From assembly GCF_030285625.1 (NCBI RefSeq), contig NZ_CP127294.1, positions 9,928,001 through 9,992,000 of the forward strand: a stretch of DNA of 64,000 nucleotides, in the 5' to 3' direction. Each line of letters begins with the position of its first letter. Position 1 is the stretch's first letter. Below are positions 1 through 8,777 of the stretch, in pieces. The notes under the pieces were generated by a model. The model was not told where the DNA came from, ran no database searches, and saw only the letters and a list, made by a program, of their open reading frames with translations. A program made the position numbers and the translations under genes. The DNA comes from Amycolatopsis sp. 2-15 (GTDB lineage Bacteria; Actinomycetota; Actinomycetes; Mycobacteriales; Pseudonocardiaceae).

Positions 1-210
1 GAGTGGGTGCGCGCGTTCTGGACGGCGCTCACACCGTTCGCGTCGAGCGCCAGCGGCTACGTGAACTTCATGACCGAGTACGACGAGAACCGTGTGCGAG
101 CGGCCTACGGCGCCGAGAAGTACGACCGGCTGGCGCTGATCAAGGCGAAGTACGACCCCGGCAACGTCTTCCACCTGGGCGCCAACATCCGGCCCGCCGT
201 GGCCGTCTGA
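1..210 (+). CDS. FAD-binding oxidoreductase, berberine-bridge type, C-terminal end (partial)
   Basis: This is the last 69 codons of a gene that begins before the window. The sequence YVNFMTEYDE, then YGAEKYDRLALIKAKYDPGN and F..GANI, matches the C-terminal BBE segment of FAD-linked oxidases, which lies against the covalently bound flavin and carries part of the substrate pocket. The FAD-binding PCMH domain is outside the window, so the substrate cannot be judged. A 13-bp hairpin follows and the next gene is convergent. Confidence 0.85.
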   Translation, partial: EWVRAFWTALTPFASSASGYVNFMTEYDENRVRAAYGAEKYDRLALIKAKYDPGNVFHLGANIRPAVAV

Positions 211-235
211 GACACACGTCGTCGGGCCCGGCCAA

Positions 236-270
236 GGTGCCGGCCGCCCGGGGACACGGCGGCCGGCACC
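236..270. terminator. Bidirectional hairpin terminator
   Basis: A perfect 13-bp inverted repeat (GGTGCCGGCCGCC at 236-248 and its complement at 258-270, 9-nt loop) lies between two convergent genes. There is no T-run, as is usual for high-GC actinobacteria. Confidence 0.7.
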
Positions 271-286
271 GGCCCCGGCCGGGAAC

Positions 287-1522
287 TCAGTACCCGGACA
301 GGTCGATCGCCTTGTCGAGCTCGCGGGGCTTCAGCACGCGCAGGATGCCTTCGAGCAGGTAGTAGTCCGCGTACGGCAACGAGATCTCGATCCCGTCCTC
401 GGCCGGGCGGTTGCGGGTGCAGCGGGCCACCACGGCATCGGCGCGGGTCGACTTCGTGGTGAGGCACGTGCGGGAAGTCGCCTCCAGCAAGCGCAGGCCG
501 GTCGCGCGGTACTCGGGCCGGCCCGCGGCCGAGGCGAGGTCGATGAGACCGCACGCCATCACGACCCCGGCGGAGGCGTCCTTGATGTCGTTCGGCGCCT
601 GCGGGGCGGTGTAGTCCCACACCGGCACGTTGTCCGGGGTCAGGACCTTCAGCGCGAAGTCCGCGAGGCGGCGCGCCGTGGTGAGGAACGAGCGGTCGCC
701 GGTGCGACGGTACATCGTGGTGAAGCCGTAGATGCCCCAAGACTGCCCACGCGACCAGCACGAAGCCGGGCTGTAGCCCTGCACGGTGTTCGGCCCGATC
801 TCGGCGCCGGTGGCCGGGTCGAAGTCGAACACGTGGGGCGTGGAGCCGTCCGGGCGCAGGAAGACGCGTTGCGCCGTCTTCGCGTGCTCGGTGGCGATGT
901 CGAGGTACTGGCTGTCGCCTGTCTGCTTGGTCGCGAAGTCGAGCAGGTCGAGGTTCATGATCGTGTCCATGATGATCCGGCCCGCGTCCTTCGGGTCGGT
1001 CAGCGAACCCCAGGCCCGGATGAAGTGGCCCTTGGCGTTGTAGCGCGTGATCAGCGACGAGGCCGCCTGGATCGCGCCGGCGCGCCACTTGTCGTCGCCG
1101 GTGATGCGCCACGCGGTGACCCACGACGGGTAGAACAGGAATCCGAGGTCGTGCGTGCTGGTGTCGTTCTGGCGCGGCGCGAGTTTGTCGGCCGACGCGA
1201 GTGCGAGCGTGCGGAATTGTTCGTCACCGGTGTGCAGGTATGCCATCCAGAGCGTGCCGGGCCAGAATCCACCGACCCAGTCACCATTCTGCGAAAAGGC
1301 CCATTTCTCGAACTTGGTCCCGGTGGGAAACGAGGTGACGCCCGGCGCGACCGCACGCAGCTTCTTCACCGCGTAGTCTGCCGCTGAGCGGAACACCTTC
1401 TCCTGGCTCGCGATGTCGGACACCCCTTGCTCGGCAGCCGTTGCCGCGACGGTGCTGGTCGCGGTCACCGCCACGGCGGCACCGGCCGCGGTGGTCAGCA
1501 GGGTACGCCGGGAAACGCTCAC
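287..1522 (-). CDS. Glycoside hydrolase family 88-type (unsaturated glucuronyl/galacturonyl hydrolase), exported
   Basis: A protein of about 411 aa. The N-terminus SVSRRTLLTTAAGAAVAV is a twin-arginine-like signal (SRRTLL) followed by a hydrophobic stretch, so export is expected. The mature part has the alpha6/alpha6 toroid signature of GH88/GH105 enzymes: W.GGFWPGTLWMAY near the start, the central ..YSPASCWSRGQSWGIYGF.. segment with conserved Trp-Ser-Arg-Gly-Gln, and a C-terminal PYADYYLLEGILR. Such enzymes hydrolyse the unsaturated uronic acid left by polysaccharide lyases. The GTG at 1522 is preferred because it places SRR near the N-terminus; GTG 1540 is possible. The downstream neighbour is convergent. 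Confidence 0.85.
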   Translation of the reverse strand: MSVSRRTLLTTAAGAAVAVTATSTVAATAAEQGVSDIASQEKVFRSAADYAVKKLRAVAPGVTSFPTGTKFEKWAFSQNGDWVGGFWPGTLWMAYLHTGDEQFRTLALASADKLAPRQNDTSTHDLGFLFYPSWVTAWRITGDDKWRAGAIQAASSLITRYNAKGHFIRAWGSLTDPKDAGRIIMDTIMNLDLLDFATKQTGDSQYLDIATEHAKTAQRVFLRPDGSTPHVFDFDPATGAEIGPNTVQGYSPASCWSRGQSWGIYGFTTMYRRTGDRSFLTTARRLADFALKVLTPDNVPVWDYTAPQAPNDIKDASAGVVMACGLIDLASAAGRPEYRATGLRLLEATSRTCLTTKSTRADAVVARCTRNRPAEDGIEISLPYADYYLLEGILRVLKPRELDKAIDLSGY

Positions 1523-1679
1523 GATTGCCCGCCATTTCACAGTCGTGGAAACACCAGTGGGAAATGCCTCACGAGAAGGCCGCCCGAGTTTTACACGAAG
1601 GTCAGGTGCTTGTACACCCACCAAAGCGTGCTTTCACGGTTGTGAATTGTTCATGGATGTGAACTCGCTATTCCACACT

Positions 1680-1716
1680 CCGGACCGGAGTGAACCACGT
1701 GCTCACTCCGGTCCGG
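1680..1716 (-). terminator. Hairpin terminator after the copper module
   Basis: A 14-bp inverted repeat (CCGGACCGGAGTGA at 1680-1693, complement at 1703-1716) starts 6 nt beyond the stop of the DUF4396 gene. The rest of 1523-1679, upstream of the GH88 gene, shows nothing I can name. Confidence 0.7.
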
Positions 1717-1721
1717 GCCAC

Positions 1722-2189
1722 TCAGTGGTGGTGGTGCGCGTGAACCACGGCGTGCCCCTTGCCGCGGCCGATCATCCACTTGTTCACCGGCACCGTGATC
1801 ACGAAGGCGACGATGAGCGAGAACAACAGCGACAGCCAGAACAGCGCCGTCGCCAGGCCCGCGTCCATCGCTCCCGGGACCACGACGATCACGAGGTTGT
1901 CGACGATCTCCATCACCGCGATCGACACGGTGTCGGCGGCCAGCGCGACCTTGAACGCCGCCGAAAAGGTCAGGCCCGACTTCAGGACTCCGCGCATCGT
2001 CAGGCCGTAGCCGAAGACGAACGCGAGCACGATCGCCAGCACCACGGTGGCCGCGTTGTGCAGCCCGAACGCGGTGCCGAGAACCACGCCGAGCACCTCA
2101 CCGATGGCACAGCCGGTGAGGCAGTGCAGCGTCGCCTGGATCGCGGTGGACCAGGACGCGCCGTGCTGGTGGTCAGTCATGTCGTTCAC
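1722..2189 (-). CDS. DUF4396 family membrane protein, His-rich C-terminus
   Basis: A protein of 155 aa with four predicted membrane segments. An HQHG motif sits near the N-terminus, LHCLTGCAIGEVLG is the DUF4396 signature, and the protein ends in HAHHHH, so metal binding is plausible. The family has no proven activity. GTG 2189 has the sequence AAGGGGG 4-5 nt upstream, embedded in the copper-type operator; ATG 2180 (MTDHQHG) is an alternative start. It is the last gene of a minus-strand run DUF6153-DUF305-DUF4396 with CsoR-like sites, so a copper-related role is inferred from context and metal ligands. Confidence 0.8.
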   Translation of the reverse strand: MNDMTDHQHGASWSTAIQATLHCLTGCAIGEVLGVVLGTAFGLHNAATVVLAIVLAFVFGYGLTMRGVLKSGLTFSAAFKVALAADTVSIAVMEIVDNLVIVVVPGAMDAGLATALFWLSLLFSLIVAFVITVPVNKWMIGRGKGHAVVHAHHHH

Positions 2190-2208
2190 TATACCCCCTT
2201 AGGGTATC
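2190..2208. promoter_or_regulatory. CsoR-like copper operator 2
   Basis: The sequence TATACCCCCTTAGGGTATC is an inverted repeat (ATACCC-N5-GGGTAT) of the form bound by the copper-sensing repressor CsoR (TACCC...GGGTA). It lies between the DUF305 stop and the DUF4396 start and includes the apparent ribosome-binding site of the latter. Confidence 0.7.
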
Positions 2209-2220
2209 TCGAATCCATGG

Positions 2221-2775
2221 TCAGCCGCCGAGGAGCGACTTCATCGTGGTGATCTCGGCCTCCTGGGTGTCGACGATCCGCTGGGCCATGGCCTTCGCGT
2301 CCACACTGCTCCCCTGGGCCAGCTCGGTGCGCGCCATCGCGACGGCGCCGGAGTGGTGCTGGATCATCAGCTCGAGCCACTTGCGGTCGTAGGCGGCGTC
2401 GTGCAGCTCGTCGAGGCCGGCGGTGTCGACCAAACCGGGCATCTGGCCGTGTTCCATGCCGGTCATGCCACCCATGCCGGTCGAAGGCGCCGGCGCGCCC
2501 CAGGCCTTCAGCCACGCCGTGAGCTGGTCGATCTCGGGCTGCTGGGCCTGCTGGATCTGCTTCGCCAACGTGATCACGCGCTGGTCGCCGGTGTGCTGCG
2601 GCACGGGCCCGGACATCTCCACGGCCTGACGGTGGTGCGGGACCATGTCCTGCGCGAACGTGACGTCCGCGGCGTTGTGATCAGCGGCGGGCGGGGCCGC
2701 GCTCGGCGACGAGCAGCCGACGAGCACGGCGGCGATCGCGGGCGCCGCGATGCCCGCCAGGAACTTGCGATTCAT
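2221..2775 (-). CDS. DUF305 domain lipoprotein
   Basis: A protein of 184 aa. It has a signal peptide with lipobox VLVGC (Cys at about residue 21), then two copies of the ferritin-like DUF305 helix-pair signature: DVTFAQDMVPHHRQAVEMS and LELMIQHHSGAVAMA. Paired His and Met residues in these helices, plus the loop GMGGMTGMEHGQM, are typical copper-binding features of the family in extracytoplasmic proteins. ATG 2775 has AGGAAAG upstream. It belongs to the copper module between two CsoR-like operators. Metal handling is inferred, not shown. Confidence 0.92.
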   Translation of the reverse strand: MNRKFLAGIAAPAIAAVLVGCSSPSAAPPAADHNAADVTFAQDMVPHHRQAVEMSGPVPQHTGDQRVITLAKQIQQAQQPEIDQLTAWLKAWGAPAPSTGMGGMTGMEHGQMPGLVDTAGLDELHDAAYDRKWLELMIQHHSGAVAMARTELAQGSSVDAKAMAQRIVDTQEAEITTMKSLLGG

Positions 2776-2834
2776 GACGTTTTCTTTCCTCACTGGGTAC
2801 GACGGAGTTCGGACACGATGGAGCTCGTGCCCGA

Positions 2835-3284
2835 TCAGATCCGCAGTACGCAGGAGGTGGTGAGGAGTTCTCGGCCCGTCCGTGGCGGCGGCGCCCGGGC
2901 AAACCCGCTGGGCCCGCGTTCGACCGAACCCGGCACCGCGCTTTCCCGACGCCGGCGCAGCCACGCCAGTGCGAGCAACAGCCCCGCCGCGGCCAGCAGC
3001 ACCGCGAGGCACAGGTGCAGCATCGCGTGGCCGCCGTCGCTCGCAGGTGGCGCGGCAACGGGATTCCCCGACGTCGAAGCCACCGGCAACGGAGCCACCG
3101 CCACTGGAACCACTGCCGGCGCGTCCCTCGGCGAGTGCGTGGCGGACACCGCCGGCATCGCACCCGTCCCGCCACCGTGCGGCGCCGGGGCGTGGTGCAT
3201 CGCGAGCACGCCGAGGACCAGCGCGCCAAACAACAGCCAGCGCGCCGGGGCCGGAAGCGGGAGCCCGCGGGGCGGTCGAGTCAT
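2835..3284 (-). CDS. DUF6153 family membrane protein
   Basis: A protein of 149 aa starting MTRPPRGLPLP. It has an N-terminal membrane helix, a stretch rich in His, Ala and Pro that begins MHHAPAPHGGG, and a second helix with the HAMLHLCLAVL signature typical of DUF6153. A final basic tail ends in CVLRI. The family occurs beside DUF305 genes in actinomycetes. The first CsoR-like operator lies 19 nt upstream of the start codon, so this is probably the first gene of a copper-induced transcript. Its function is unknown; a His-rich exported loop suggests metal binding. Confidence 0.8.
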   Translation of the reverse strand: MTRPPRGLPLPAPARWLLFGALVLGVLAMHHAPAPHGGGTGAMPAVSATHSPRDAPAVVPVAVAPLPVASTSGNPVAAPPASDGGHAMLHLCLAVLLAAAGLLLALAWLRRRRESAVPGSVERGPSGFARAPPPRTGRELLTTSCVLRI

Positions 3285-3302
3285 CGTCCTCAGAATAACC
3301 AC

Positions 3303-3319
3303 ATACCCCAAACGGGTAT
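3303..3319. promoter_or_regulatory. CsoR-like copper operator 1
   Basis: ATACCCCAAACGGGTAT is a near-perfect inverted repeat (ATACCC / GGGTAT) 19 nt before the DUF6153 start. It is the same type as the site at 2190-2208. No csoR or copA gene is in the window, so the regulator acts in trans. Confidence 0.7.
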
Positions 3320-3376
3320 CCGGTGCTCCCAAGATCACCGCTGAACTCACTTCCGTAACCCTTTGCGCACGACCGG

Positions 3377-3406
3377 TTGACCCCTGTGAGCAAGCTCCCT
3401 TACGTT
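3377..3406 (+). promoter_or_regulatory. Promoter of the orphan sugar-binding protein
   Basis: TTGACC (3377-3382), an 18-nt spacer and TACGTT (3401-3406) fit a housekeeping sigma promoter. It would give a 5' leader of about 45 nt before the start at 3458. Confidence 0.55.
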
Positions 3407-3457
3407 CACTCCAGGTCGCCGGCGGTACGCAGACCGTGAACCGAAGGAATGGTGGGG

Positions 3458-4486
3458 ATGCGAGGGCCGTCCAAGACGCTCTTCCTGGGCGTCGCGCTGC
3501 TGCTCAGCGCGGTGGTGGGGCTCGGCAGCTGTTCCTCCGCACTACGGACGCCGACGGCCGGCGGCGATGAAGCCCCGGTCCGGATCGCCTTCGTGCCGAA
3601 GGTCGCGGGCATCGCGTACTTCGACGCCATGAACGCGGGCGGCCTGGAAGCCGCCGAACGGCTCGGCGTGCGGTGGACCACGCGCGGCCCCGCGACGGTC
3701 GACCCGGCGGCCCAGACCGCCATCGTGCGTGACCTCGTGGCCCAGCAGGCCGCCGACGTGATCGCCGTGGCGCCCAACGACCCCGCGGCCCTCGCGCCCG
3801 CGATCGCCGACGCTCGCGCCAAGGGCGTCCACGTGCTCACCACCGACACCGACGCGCCGGAATCGCAGCGCGAGGTGTTCGTGAACCAGGCCTCCCCCGA
3901 GGGCGTCGGCACCGCGCTCGTCGACGCGCTCATGGCAAAAACGGGCGGCAGCGGCAAGTTCGCCATCGTCTCGTGCGGGCGAAGCGCCGCGAACCTCAAC
4001 GCGTGGATCTCCGTCGAGCAGACCTACGCGGCCGAGCGCTACCCGAAGGCGCAGCTCGTGGAGACCGTCTACGCCGGCGAGGACACGACCACCGCGACCG
4101 AGCTCGCGAAGCAGGTCCTCGACCGCCATCCCGATCTGGCGGGCCTGATCGGCGAGTGCACCACGTCGGCTCCCGGTGTCGCCCAAGCGGTGCGGGACCA
4201 GCAGAAGATCGGCCGCGTCTACACCGTCGGCACCGGCACCCCGCAGACGATGAAGCCGTACCTGCTCGACGGTTCCTGCTCGATGTCGGTGCTGTGGAAC
4301 GTCGAATCACTGGGCTATCTCACGGCGTGGGCCGCGCAGCAGCTCGTGCTCGGCCGGCCCTTCGGCCCCAGCAACAACGTGAGCCTCGAGCTGCCCGCGG
4401 TGAAGTACGACCGGCCCTCGAAGAGCATGCTGCTCGGCGACCCGCTGCTGATCACCCAGGACAACGTGGACCAGTTCAAATACTGA
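3458..4486 (+). CDS. Sugar ABC transporter substrate-binding lipoprotein (RhaS/LsrB-like), orphan
   Basis: A protein of about 342 aa. MRGPSKTLFLGVALLLSAVV is followed by a Cys in GLGSCSS (lipoprotein signal). The rest is a periplasmic-binding-protein type 1 fold: RIAFVPKVAGIAYFDAMNAG at the start, D.IAVAPNDPAAL and VLTTDTDAPES at the ligand loops, as in rhamnose and autoinducer-2 binding proteins. The start at 3458 is preferred over ATG 3449 because AAGGA ends directly before 3449 and gives a normal 9-nt spacing only to 3458. No permease or ATPase is adjacent, so it must share a distant importer or act as a sensor partner. Confidence 0.88.
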   Translation: MRGPSKTLFLGVALLLSAVVGLGSCSSALRTPTAGGDEAPVRIAFVPKVAGIAYFDAMNAGGLEAAERLGVRWTTRGPATVDPAAQTAIVRDLVAQQAADVIAVAPNDPAALAPAIADARAKGVHVLTTDTDAPESQREVFVNQASPEGVGTALVDALMAKTGGSGKFAIVSCGRSAANLNAWISVEQTYAAERYPKAQLVETVYAGEDTTTATELAKQVLDRHPDLAGLIGECTTSAPGVAQAVRDQQKIGRVYTVGTGTPQTMKPYLLDGSCSMSVLWNVESLGYLTAWAAQQLVLGRPFGPSNNVSLELPAVKYDRPSKSMLLGDPLLITQDNVDQFKY

Positions 4487-4487
4487 C

Positions 4488-4519
4488 GGCCGGGACCCCG
4501 GTCAAACGGAGCCCCGGCC
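4488..4519. terminator. Weak hairpin between convergent genes
   Basis: GGCCGGG (4488-4494) pairs with CCCGGCC (4513-4519), just after the stop of the binding protein. An 11-bp direct repeat (CAGTGCTTGCG) follows. Assignment as a terminator is tentative. Confidence 0.4.
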
Positions 4520-4562
4520 GGGCAGTGCTTGCGACAAACAGTGCTTGCGGTGAAGGCGAAAC

Positions 4563-6178
4563 TCAGCGCACGTCGATCGTGACCGTCGCCGTGGTGACGC
4601 GGGCGGGCAGCTTCGTCGTGTCGATTTTCAGGTACTCCCCGTCGTCCTGCTGACCGTTGGGCAACGTCTTGGCGTGGAGCGCGTACGGCGGCGCGGTGTT
4701 CGAGAGGCCGTCGATGCCGAAGTCGTTGTCGTTGCTGACCACGAGGGTGCGGCCGCCGTCGGTGGTCGCGACGCCCTCCACCTTGTCGTGGCCGAAGAAC
4801 CCGCCGGTCGGGTCGAACCCGGTCACCAGCGCGCCGAGGTCGACGTAGAGCTTCTTCGCCACCGGCTTGATGCCCACCCCGGCGAGGTCCGCGGTGGCCT
4901 CCTCCGTGGTGTCCTTGCCGACGTAGGCGTCGAGGCTCGACTGCGCGTCGCCCACGAGCAGCCCGCCCTTGGCGGAGTCGTAGACGGCACCGGCCACCTT
5001 CGCCTTCGGCCCGACGTCGGTCGCGTCGCGCAGGTCGATCTCGTAGATCTTCTTGAACGCACCGGGCTCGAAGTTGCCGTCGCGTTCGTCCACGAGGAAC
5101 TTCGTCGACGAGAGCGCGGTGATCTCGCTGACGGCCGTGCCCGTGTCGTCCGGGTCCTGCAGCAGGTACAGGTACTCGTGCGTCGCGCACGTGCGCAGGT
5201 CGACCGTGACGATCCGCAGCGTGGTCACGTTGCCGGGCTTCTTCGTGAGGTCCGGCTGCTGCAGCGCCGACTGCATGATGCCCACGAGCGTCTTGCCGTC
5301 CGGCGTGAGCGCGAGGCCTTCCATGCCCTTGTTGGGCACGCGGTACTTCAGCTCCTTCGGCAGCGAGCCGTCGAACGGCGAGAGCCGCTCGACCGCGCGG
5401 CCATCGGCGCGGAAGTGCGTGATGAAGGGACCGTACTCGTCGGACACCCAGAACGTGCCGTCGCTTCGGCGACGAGACCCTCGGAGTCGTAGCCGTTGGG
5501 AGTGGCCGGCAACGGCTTCCCGTCGAGGCCCACGATCGTCTCGCCGGTGTCGGCGGCCGTGCTGACCTGCCCGTTGTACGGCGAGCCGTCCTTGGCGCGC
5601 AACGGGATCCGCTTCTCGAGCACGGCCTTGCCGTCCTTGAGGCGGAACTTGCCGATGGCCGGGTCGAACGCGGGCAGCGGCTCCACCTTGGACCCGTCCG
5701 GCGCGTCGACGTTCGGGCCGCGGTCGGTGAGGCCGTAGAACTCGTCACGCGAGCCGGGCACCGGCGTGAGCGCGGAACCGTAGGCACCGCCGGTGAGCTT
5801 CACGCCGCCGATGGTCGCCAGCGGCGGCAGGGAGGTCGGGTAGAGCTGCACCGCGTCCGACACGGAGTACGTGAAGGTGTCGCGCCCGTGGAAGCCCGGT
5901 GCGGGCGTGTAGCTGAACGACCCGCTGGGGTCGACGGTCAGTGATCCGTGCGCCGGCGCGGTGTGGCGCACGATGGCGCCACTCGCGCCACCGTGGCTGT
6001 CGTTGCCGAGCACGCCGTCGCCGTGGACCTGCAGCGACCGGCCGGCTCGCGTCCCGTAGTGGTCGTCGCGGGCGGCGAACGCGGCGTGCCCGCCGCCCCC
6101 GTGCGCCGACGCCGTGCCGGTGGCCAGCAGCGGCAGGGCGAGGATCCCCGCGGCGACCCCGATTCTCACGCGCTTCAT
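4563..6178 (-). pseudogene. Exported phytase-like (esterase-like activity of phytase family) protein, one frameshift
   Basis: The first part (6178 to about 5467) encodes a signal peptide (MKRVRIGVAAGILALPLLATGTASA), a cadherin/VCBS-like repeat of about 80 aa (GVLGND...GSLTVDPSGSFSYTPAPGFHGRDTFTYSVSDA) and the start of a phytase-like beta-propeller (FYGLTDRGPNVD, YDSEGLVA). The propeller continues in another frame with DGTFWVSDEYGPFITHF to the stop at 4563. The reading frames join by restoring one base within about 5463-5467, giving GLVAEADGTFWVSDEYG. Both halves are otherwise intact, so an assembly error or a very recent mutation is more likely than old decay. ATG 6178 has GGAGGAG upstream. 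The family hydrolyses phosphate esters or acts as a surface protein. Confidence 0.85.
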
Positions 6179-6269
6179 CCGTTTTCTCCTCCTCCGGCGC
6201 CACACGACGCCGGAGGAGGAGTCTGGTTAACGGAGTTGGACAACCGCCGTCTTCCAGGCGACGTCCGCG

Positions 6270-7493
6270 TTAACGGCCTCGTCTCACATGCGCTGCCGCC
6301 GCTCCACCACCGATCACGAGAACAAGTACGGCGACGCTCCACCTGCGTTGTTTCTCTTCTCGGTGACCGGCGTCGGCCACCGACGGTTGCGGGGTCGCGA
6401 CGGGACGGAACTTCGTCGGCGGCGCGACCGAAGCCGAGGCGACGATCGGATCGGGCGAGGTCTCGTCCCGCGGCTGGTTCACCGCTGTCGGCTGTTCCGC
6501 GAGCGCCGGTGGTGGCGGGGTTTCCCCCGTCCGCGAAGGGTTCCTCGGCTTCTGCGACGGTGTGGGACTCGGTGGCGGAGATGGCGGCGGGGGCGGCGGG
6601 GGTGGGGGCGGCGGCGGAGGCGCGCTCGCCCCGGCGAGGCACCCGGCCGCGTCGGAGGTGTAGAGCTCGGGTCCGGTGCTGATCTCCTGTGCCCCACCGG
6701 AGCCGTCGCGTGGCAGGCGGTAGGTCACGCTGCGGTGGCCGATGCGGTTCGCCGTCGCGTAGAGCGCACCGTCCGGTCCGAACACGACCGAGCCGTACGC
6801 CCTGGCGAGCGGGAACTTGAGGCCCGGCACGGTGGCGACGCGGCCGTCGCGCGGGTTGATCGTGACCACCGAGCCGTGGCCCGCGGCCGTGACCGAGACG
6901 CCGTAGAGCAAGCCGTCCGCCGGGTTGTAGGCGAAGTCGTCGACGCCGGCGGACAGGACGATGGGCCGCAGCTGCTGGTGCGCGACCAGGTCGAGGTAGT
7001 GGGGACTGGCCGGGTCGACGTCCACTGTGTACAGACTGTTGGCGTGCAGCAGGTACCACGAGTTGCCGGCCATCGCGCCGCCCGTGGAGCCGGTCGCCCA
7101 GCTCCAGATGCCGTGGCGCGCGCCGGCGCGGAACACGCCGCCGAGGTCGGTCACGTGGCCCGAGGCGTCGATCCGCACCGCGTGGGCGCCGTCGTGGAAG
7201 TGGCCCGAGGCCGGGCCGTCGGCCACGCCGTAGACCACACCTTGCGCGGCGGAGTAGGCCATCGCGTTGATCGTGTACCCGGGATTACCGAGCGACTGCC
7301 GCTGCCCGGTCGGCACCGTGAGCCGGACGAACGACGACGAGTGCGAGTTCTGGCTCTCCACCTGGAGAACCAGGCACGTCGCCGGCGCGGCCGGGCGCGT
7401 CCGGCCGGGTGGTGCGAGCCATCCCGACGCCACGAGCAGCGCCGACACGGCGGCCGCGGCGGCCGCCACCGGGAGGAAACGGGGAATGCGCAC
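6270..7493 (-). CDS. Surface-anchored propeller-like protein with proline-rich stalk
   Basis: A protein of about 407 aa. GTG 7493 gives VRIPRFLPVAAAA.. as signal sequence. Residues of roughly 40-290 carry repeated blades of the type YSAAQGVVYGVADG, YNPADGLLYGVSV and FGPDGALYATANRIG, as in DUF6923-like propellers. A run of 13 prolines and further PPxP follow, then a Thr/Pro/Ser linker and a single C-terminal membrane helix (WSVAVLVLVIGGGAAAAHV) with a basic tail. There is no LPxTG motif, so it is membrane-held rather than sortase-linked. It starts 6 nt beyond the stop of the DUF4239 gene and is probably cotranscribed with it. Function unknown. Confidence 0.7.
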   Translation of the reverse strand: MRIPRFLPVAAAAAAVSALLVASGWLAPPGRTRPAAPATCLVLQVESQNSHSSSFVRLTVPTGQRQSLGNPGYTINAMAYSAAQGVVYGVADGPASGHFHDGAHAVRIDASGHVTDLGGVFRAGARHGIWSWATGSTGGAMAGNSWYLLHANSLYTVDVDPASPHYLDLVAHQQLRPIVLSAGVDDFAYNPADGLLYGVSVTAAGHGSVVTINPRDGRVATVPGLKFPLARAYGSVVFGPDGALYATANRIGHRSVTYRLPRDGSGGAQEISTGPELYTSDAAGCLAGASAPPPPPPPPPPPPPSPPPSPTPSQKPRNPSRTGETPPPPALAEQPTAVNQPRDETSPDPIVASASVAPPTKFRPVATPQPSVADAGHREEKQRRWSVAVLVLVIGGGAAAAHVRRGR

Positions 7494-7498
7494 CGCGG

Positions 7499-8260
7499 TC
7501 AGCCCAGTCGCGCCAGTGCCGAGCTGAACGCGTCGGGTTGGATGCTCGCACCGCCGGCGAACGGGTTCTGCAGCTGGAAGATCGCGTAGAGCAGCAGTGC
7601 GATCGTGCCGGCCAGCGTCGACACGATCACCAGGTGCGCCGCCATGCGCGTGCCGCCGAAGAGGTTGGGCAGCAACACGGAAATCAGGCTGCCGAGGATC
7701 AACGCGAACCACACCACCGACCCGACACCGCTCGTGGCGGCGTCGGTGAGGCGCGCCTGTCTGGCCTGGTAGACCTGCCACAGGTCGTTGGCGGCCTCGG
7801 TCTTGCGGTCGTTCTCCCAGTCGCTGCTCGCCTGCGCGCCTGCGATGGTGCGGCGCAGCTGATCGAGCTGCGTCCAGCCGGTGTCGGGGATCGTGCCGCC
7901 GTCGGCCAGGCGCGGCCATTCCTGGTGCTGCACGGTAGTGGCGTACGCGGTGGCCAGCTGCTGCACGCGTTGGCCGGTGTCGCCCGGCAGCGCTTCGGCG
8001 GCCCAGGTCATGGACACGAGGCTGTCGGCTTCGGTGTAGGAGCCGTCGCGCGCGGTCCCCACGGCGTCGAAGAGCGAGATCAGCACGAACGCCACGAGCA
8101 CCGCGTGGAGACCGCCGACAATGGTGAACACCTGACCGGCCGCATCGTTGTTGTCACGACGACCTTCATCCCAGCCGAACCGCCTCACCAGATAGCCGAT
8201 ACCGCCGCCGACAACAGCCGCTCCGACCACCCAGAAGATCCCGGTCAGGTAGACGTTCAT
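7499..8260 (-). CDS. DUF4239 family membrane protein
   Basis: A protein of about 253 aa starting MNVYLTGIFWVVG. There are two membrane segments at the N-terminus (the second in FTIVGGLHAVLVAFVLISLFD), a central soluble helical region (TGQRVQQLATAYATTV...WPRLADG) and two C-terminal helices. This order, with Y at the AYA.TVV.EWP-like centre, is the DUF4239/bestrophin-like pattern. Activity is unproven; ion conduction has been suggested for relatives. ATG 8260 has AAAGGG 6 nt upstream. It is followed closely by the surface-protein gene. Confidence 0.82.
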   Translation of the reverse strand: MNVYLTGIFWVVGAAVVGGGIGYLVRRFGWDEGRRDNNDAAGQVFTIVGGLHAVLVAFVLISLFDAVGTARDGSYTEADSLVSMTWAAEALPGDTGQRVQQLATAYATTVQHQEWPRLADGGTIPDTGWTQLDQLRRTIAGAQASSDWENDRKTEAANDLWQVYQARQARLTDAATSGVGSVVWFALILGSLISVLLPNLFGGTRMAAHLVIVSTLAGTIALLLYAIFQLQNPFAGGASIQPDAFSSALARLG

Positions 8261-8644
8261 CCGAACCCTTTCACACGCGCAGACCACTGGATCCGCCATT
8301 GTTCGGCGAATTCCCGGAAGTCGGCCCGCTCAAGTTAGTCATCCGATTACCGGGCGACAAGAAGCGGCAGATCGGTTCATTCGAGTGGCCCTGCAAGGCG
8401 CCCGATGATCACTGGAACGGAGCAGTTGAATGTTGGAACACCTGCTCTGGATATGCTCGTTCACCTGGGGTACACCGGCGATCTTCAGCCGAACTTCCCG
8501 TCCGGGTGAGTCCGGTCGACCGAGGGTGACGAACGCGGCGTCGACCAAGATCGTCTAAAACTGGCGCTCCGACAACAGCAACTGGAATGTCCGATTACCC
8601 GTTCTGGCAAACAGGTGAACCGACCCGGTTACCCGATCGTGGGA
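8261..8644. other. Gene-free divergent region upstream of the encapsulin operon
   Basis: About 380 nt between divergent genes, with lower GC than its surroundings. Reading both strands I find no convincing gene. The motif CGATTACC recurs (near 8342 and 8592) and a related GGTTACCCGAT is at about 8628, which could be regulator contacts. The promoter of the encapsulin operon lies at its right edge. Confidence 0.4.
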
Positions 8645-8672
8645 TTGTCGGGCGAGGTCGGCTTGCTATGTT
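8645..8672 (+). promoter_or_regulatory. Likely promoter of the encapsulin operon
   Basis: TTGTCG (8645-8650), a 16-nt spacer and TATGTT (8667-8672) precede the first shell gene, leaving a 5' untranslated region of about 100 nt. Confidence 0.45.
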
Positions 8673-8777
8673 GATTCCGCGGCGCCGACCCGAATGAATT
8701 GCAGCAGGATAACGAACTCAAATTTGTGCTGGAAACTTTCTCACACGCCCGAAATCCGACGATAGGTGGTTTTCGCT

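Noticed and set aside
6570..6640. Long polyproline run as a possible assembly artefact
   Set aside because: The frame stays open through it and leads to a sensible membrane anchor, so it is kept as a genuine stalk.
8339..8548. 69-aa minus-strand frame upstream of the encapsulin operon
   Set aside because: No ribosome-binding site, no domain, composition unlike coding DNA here.
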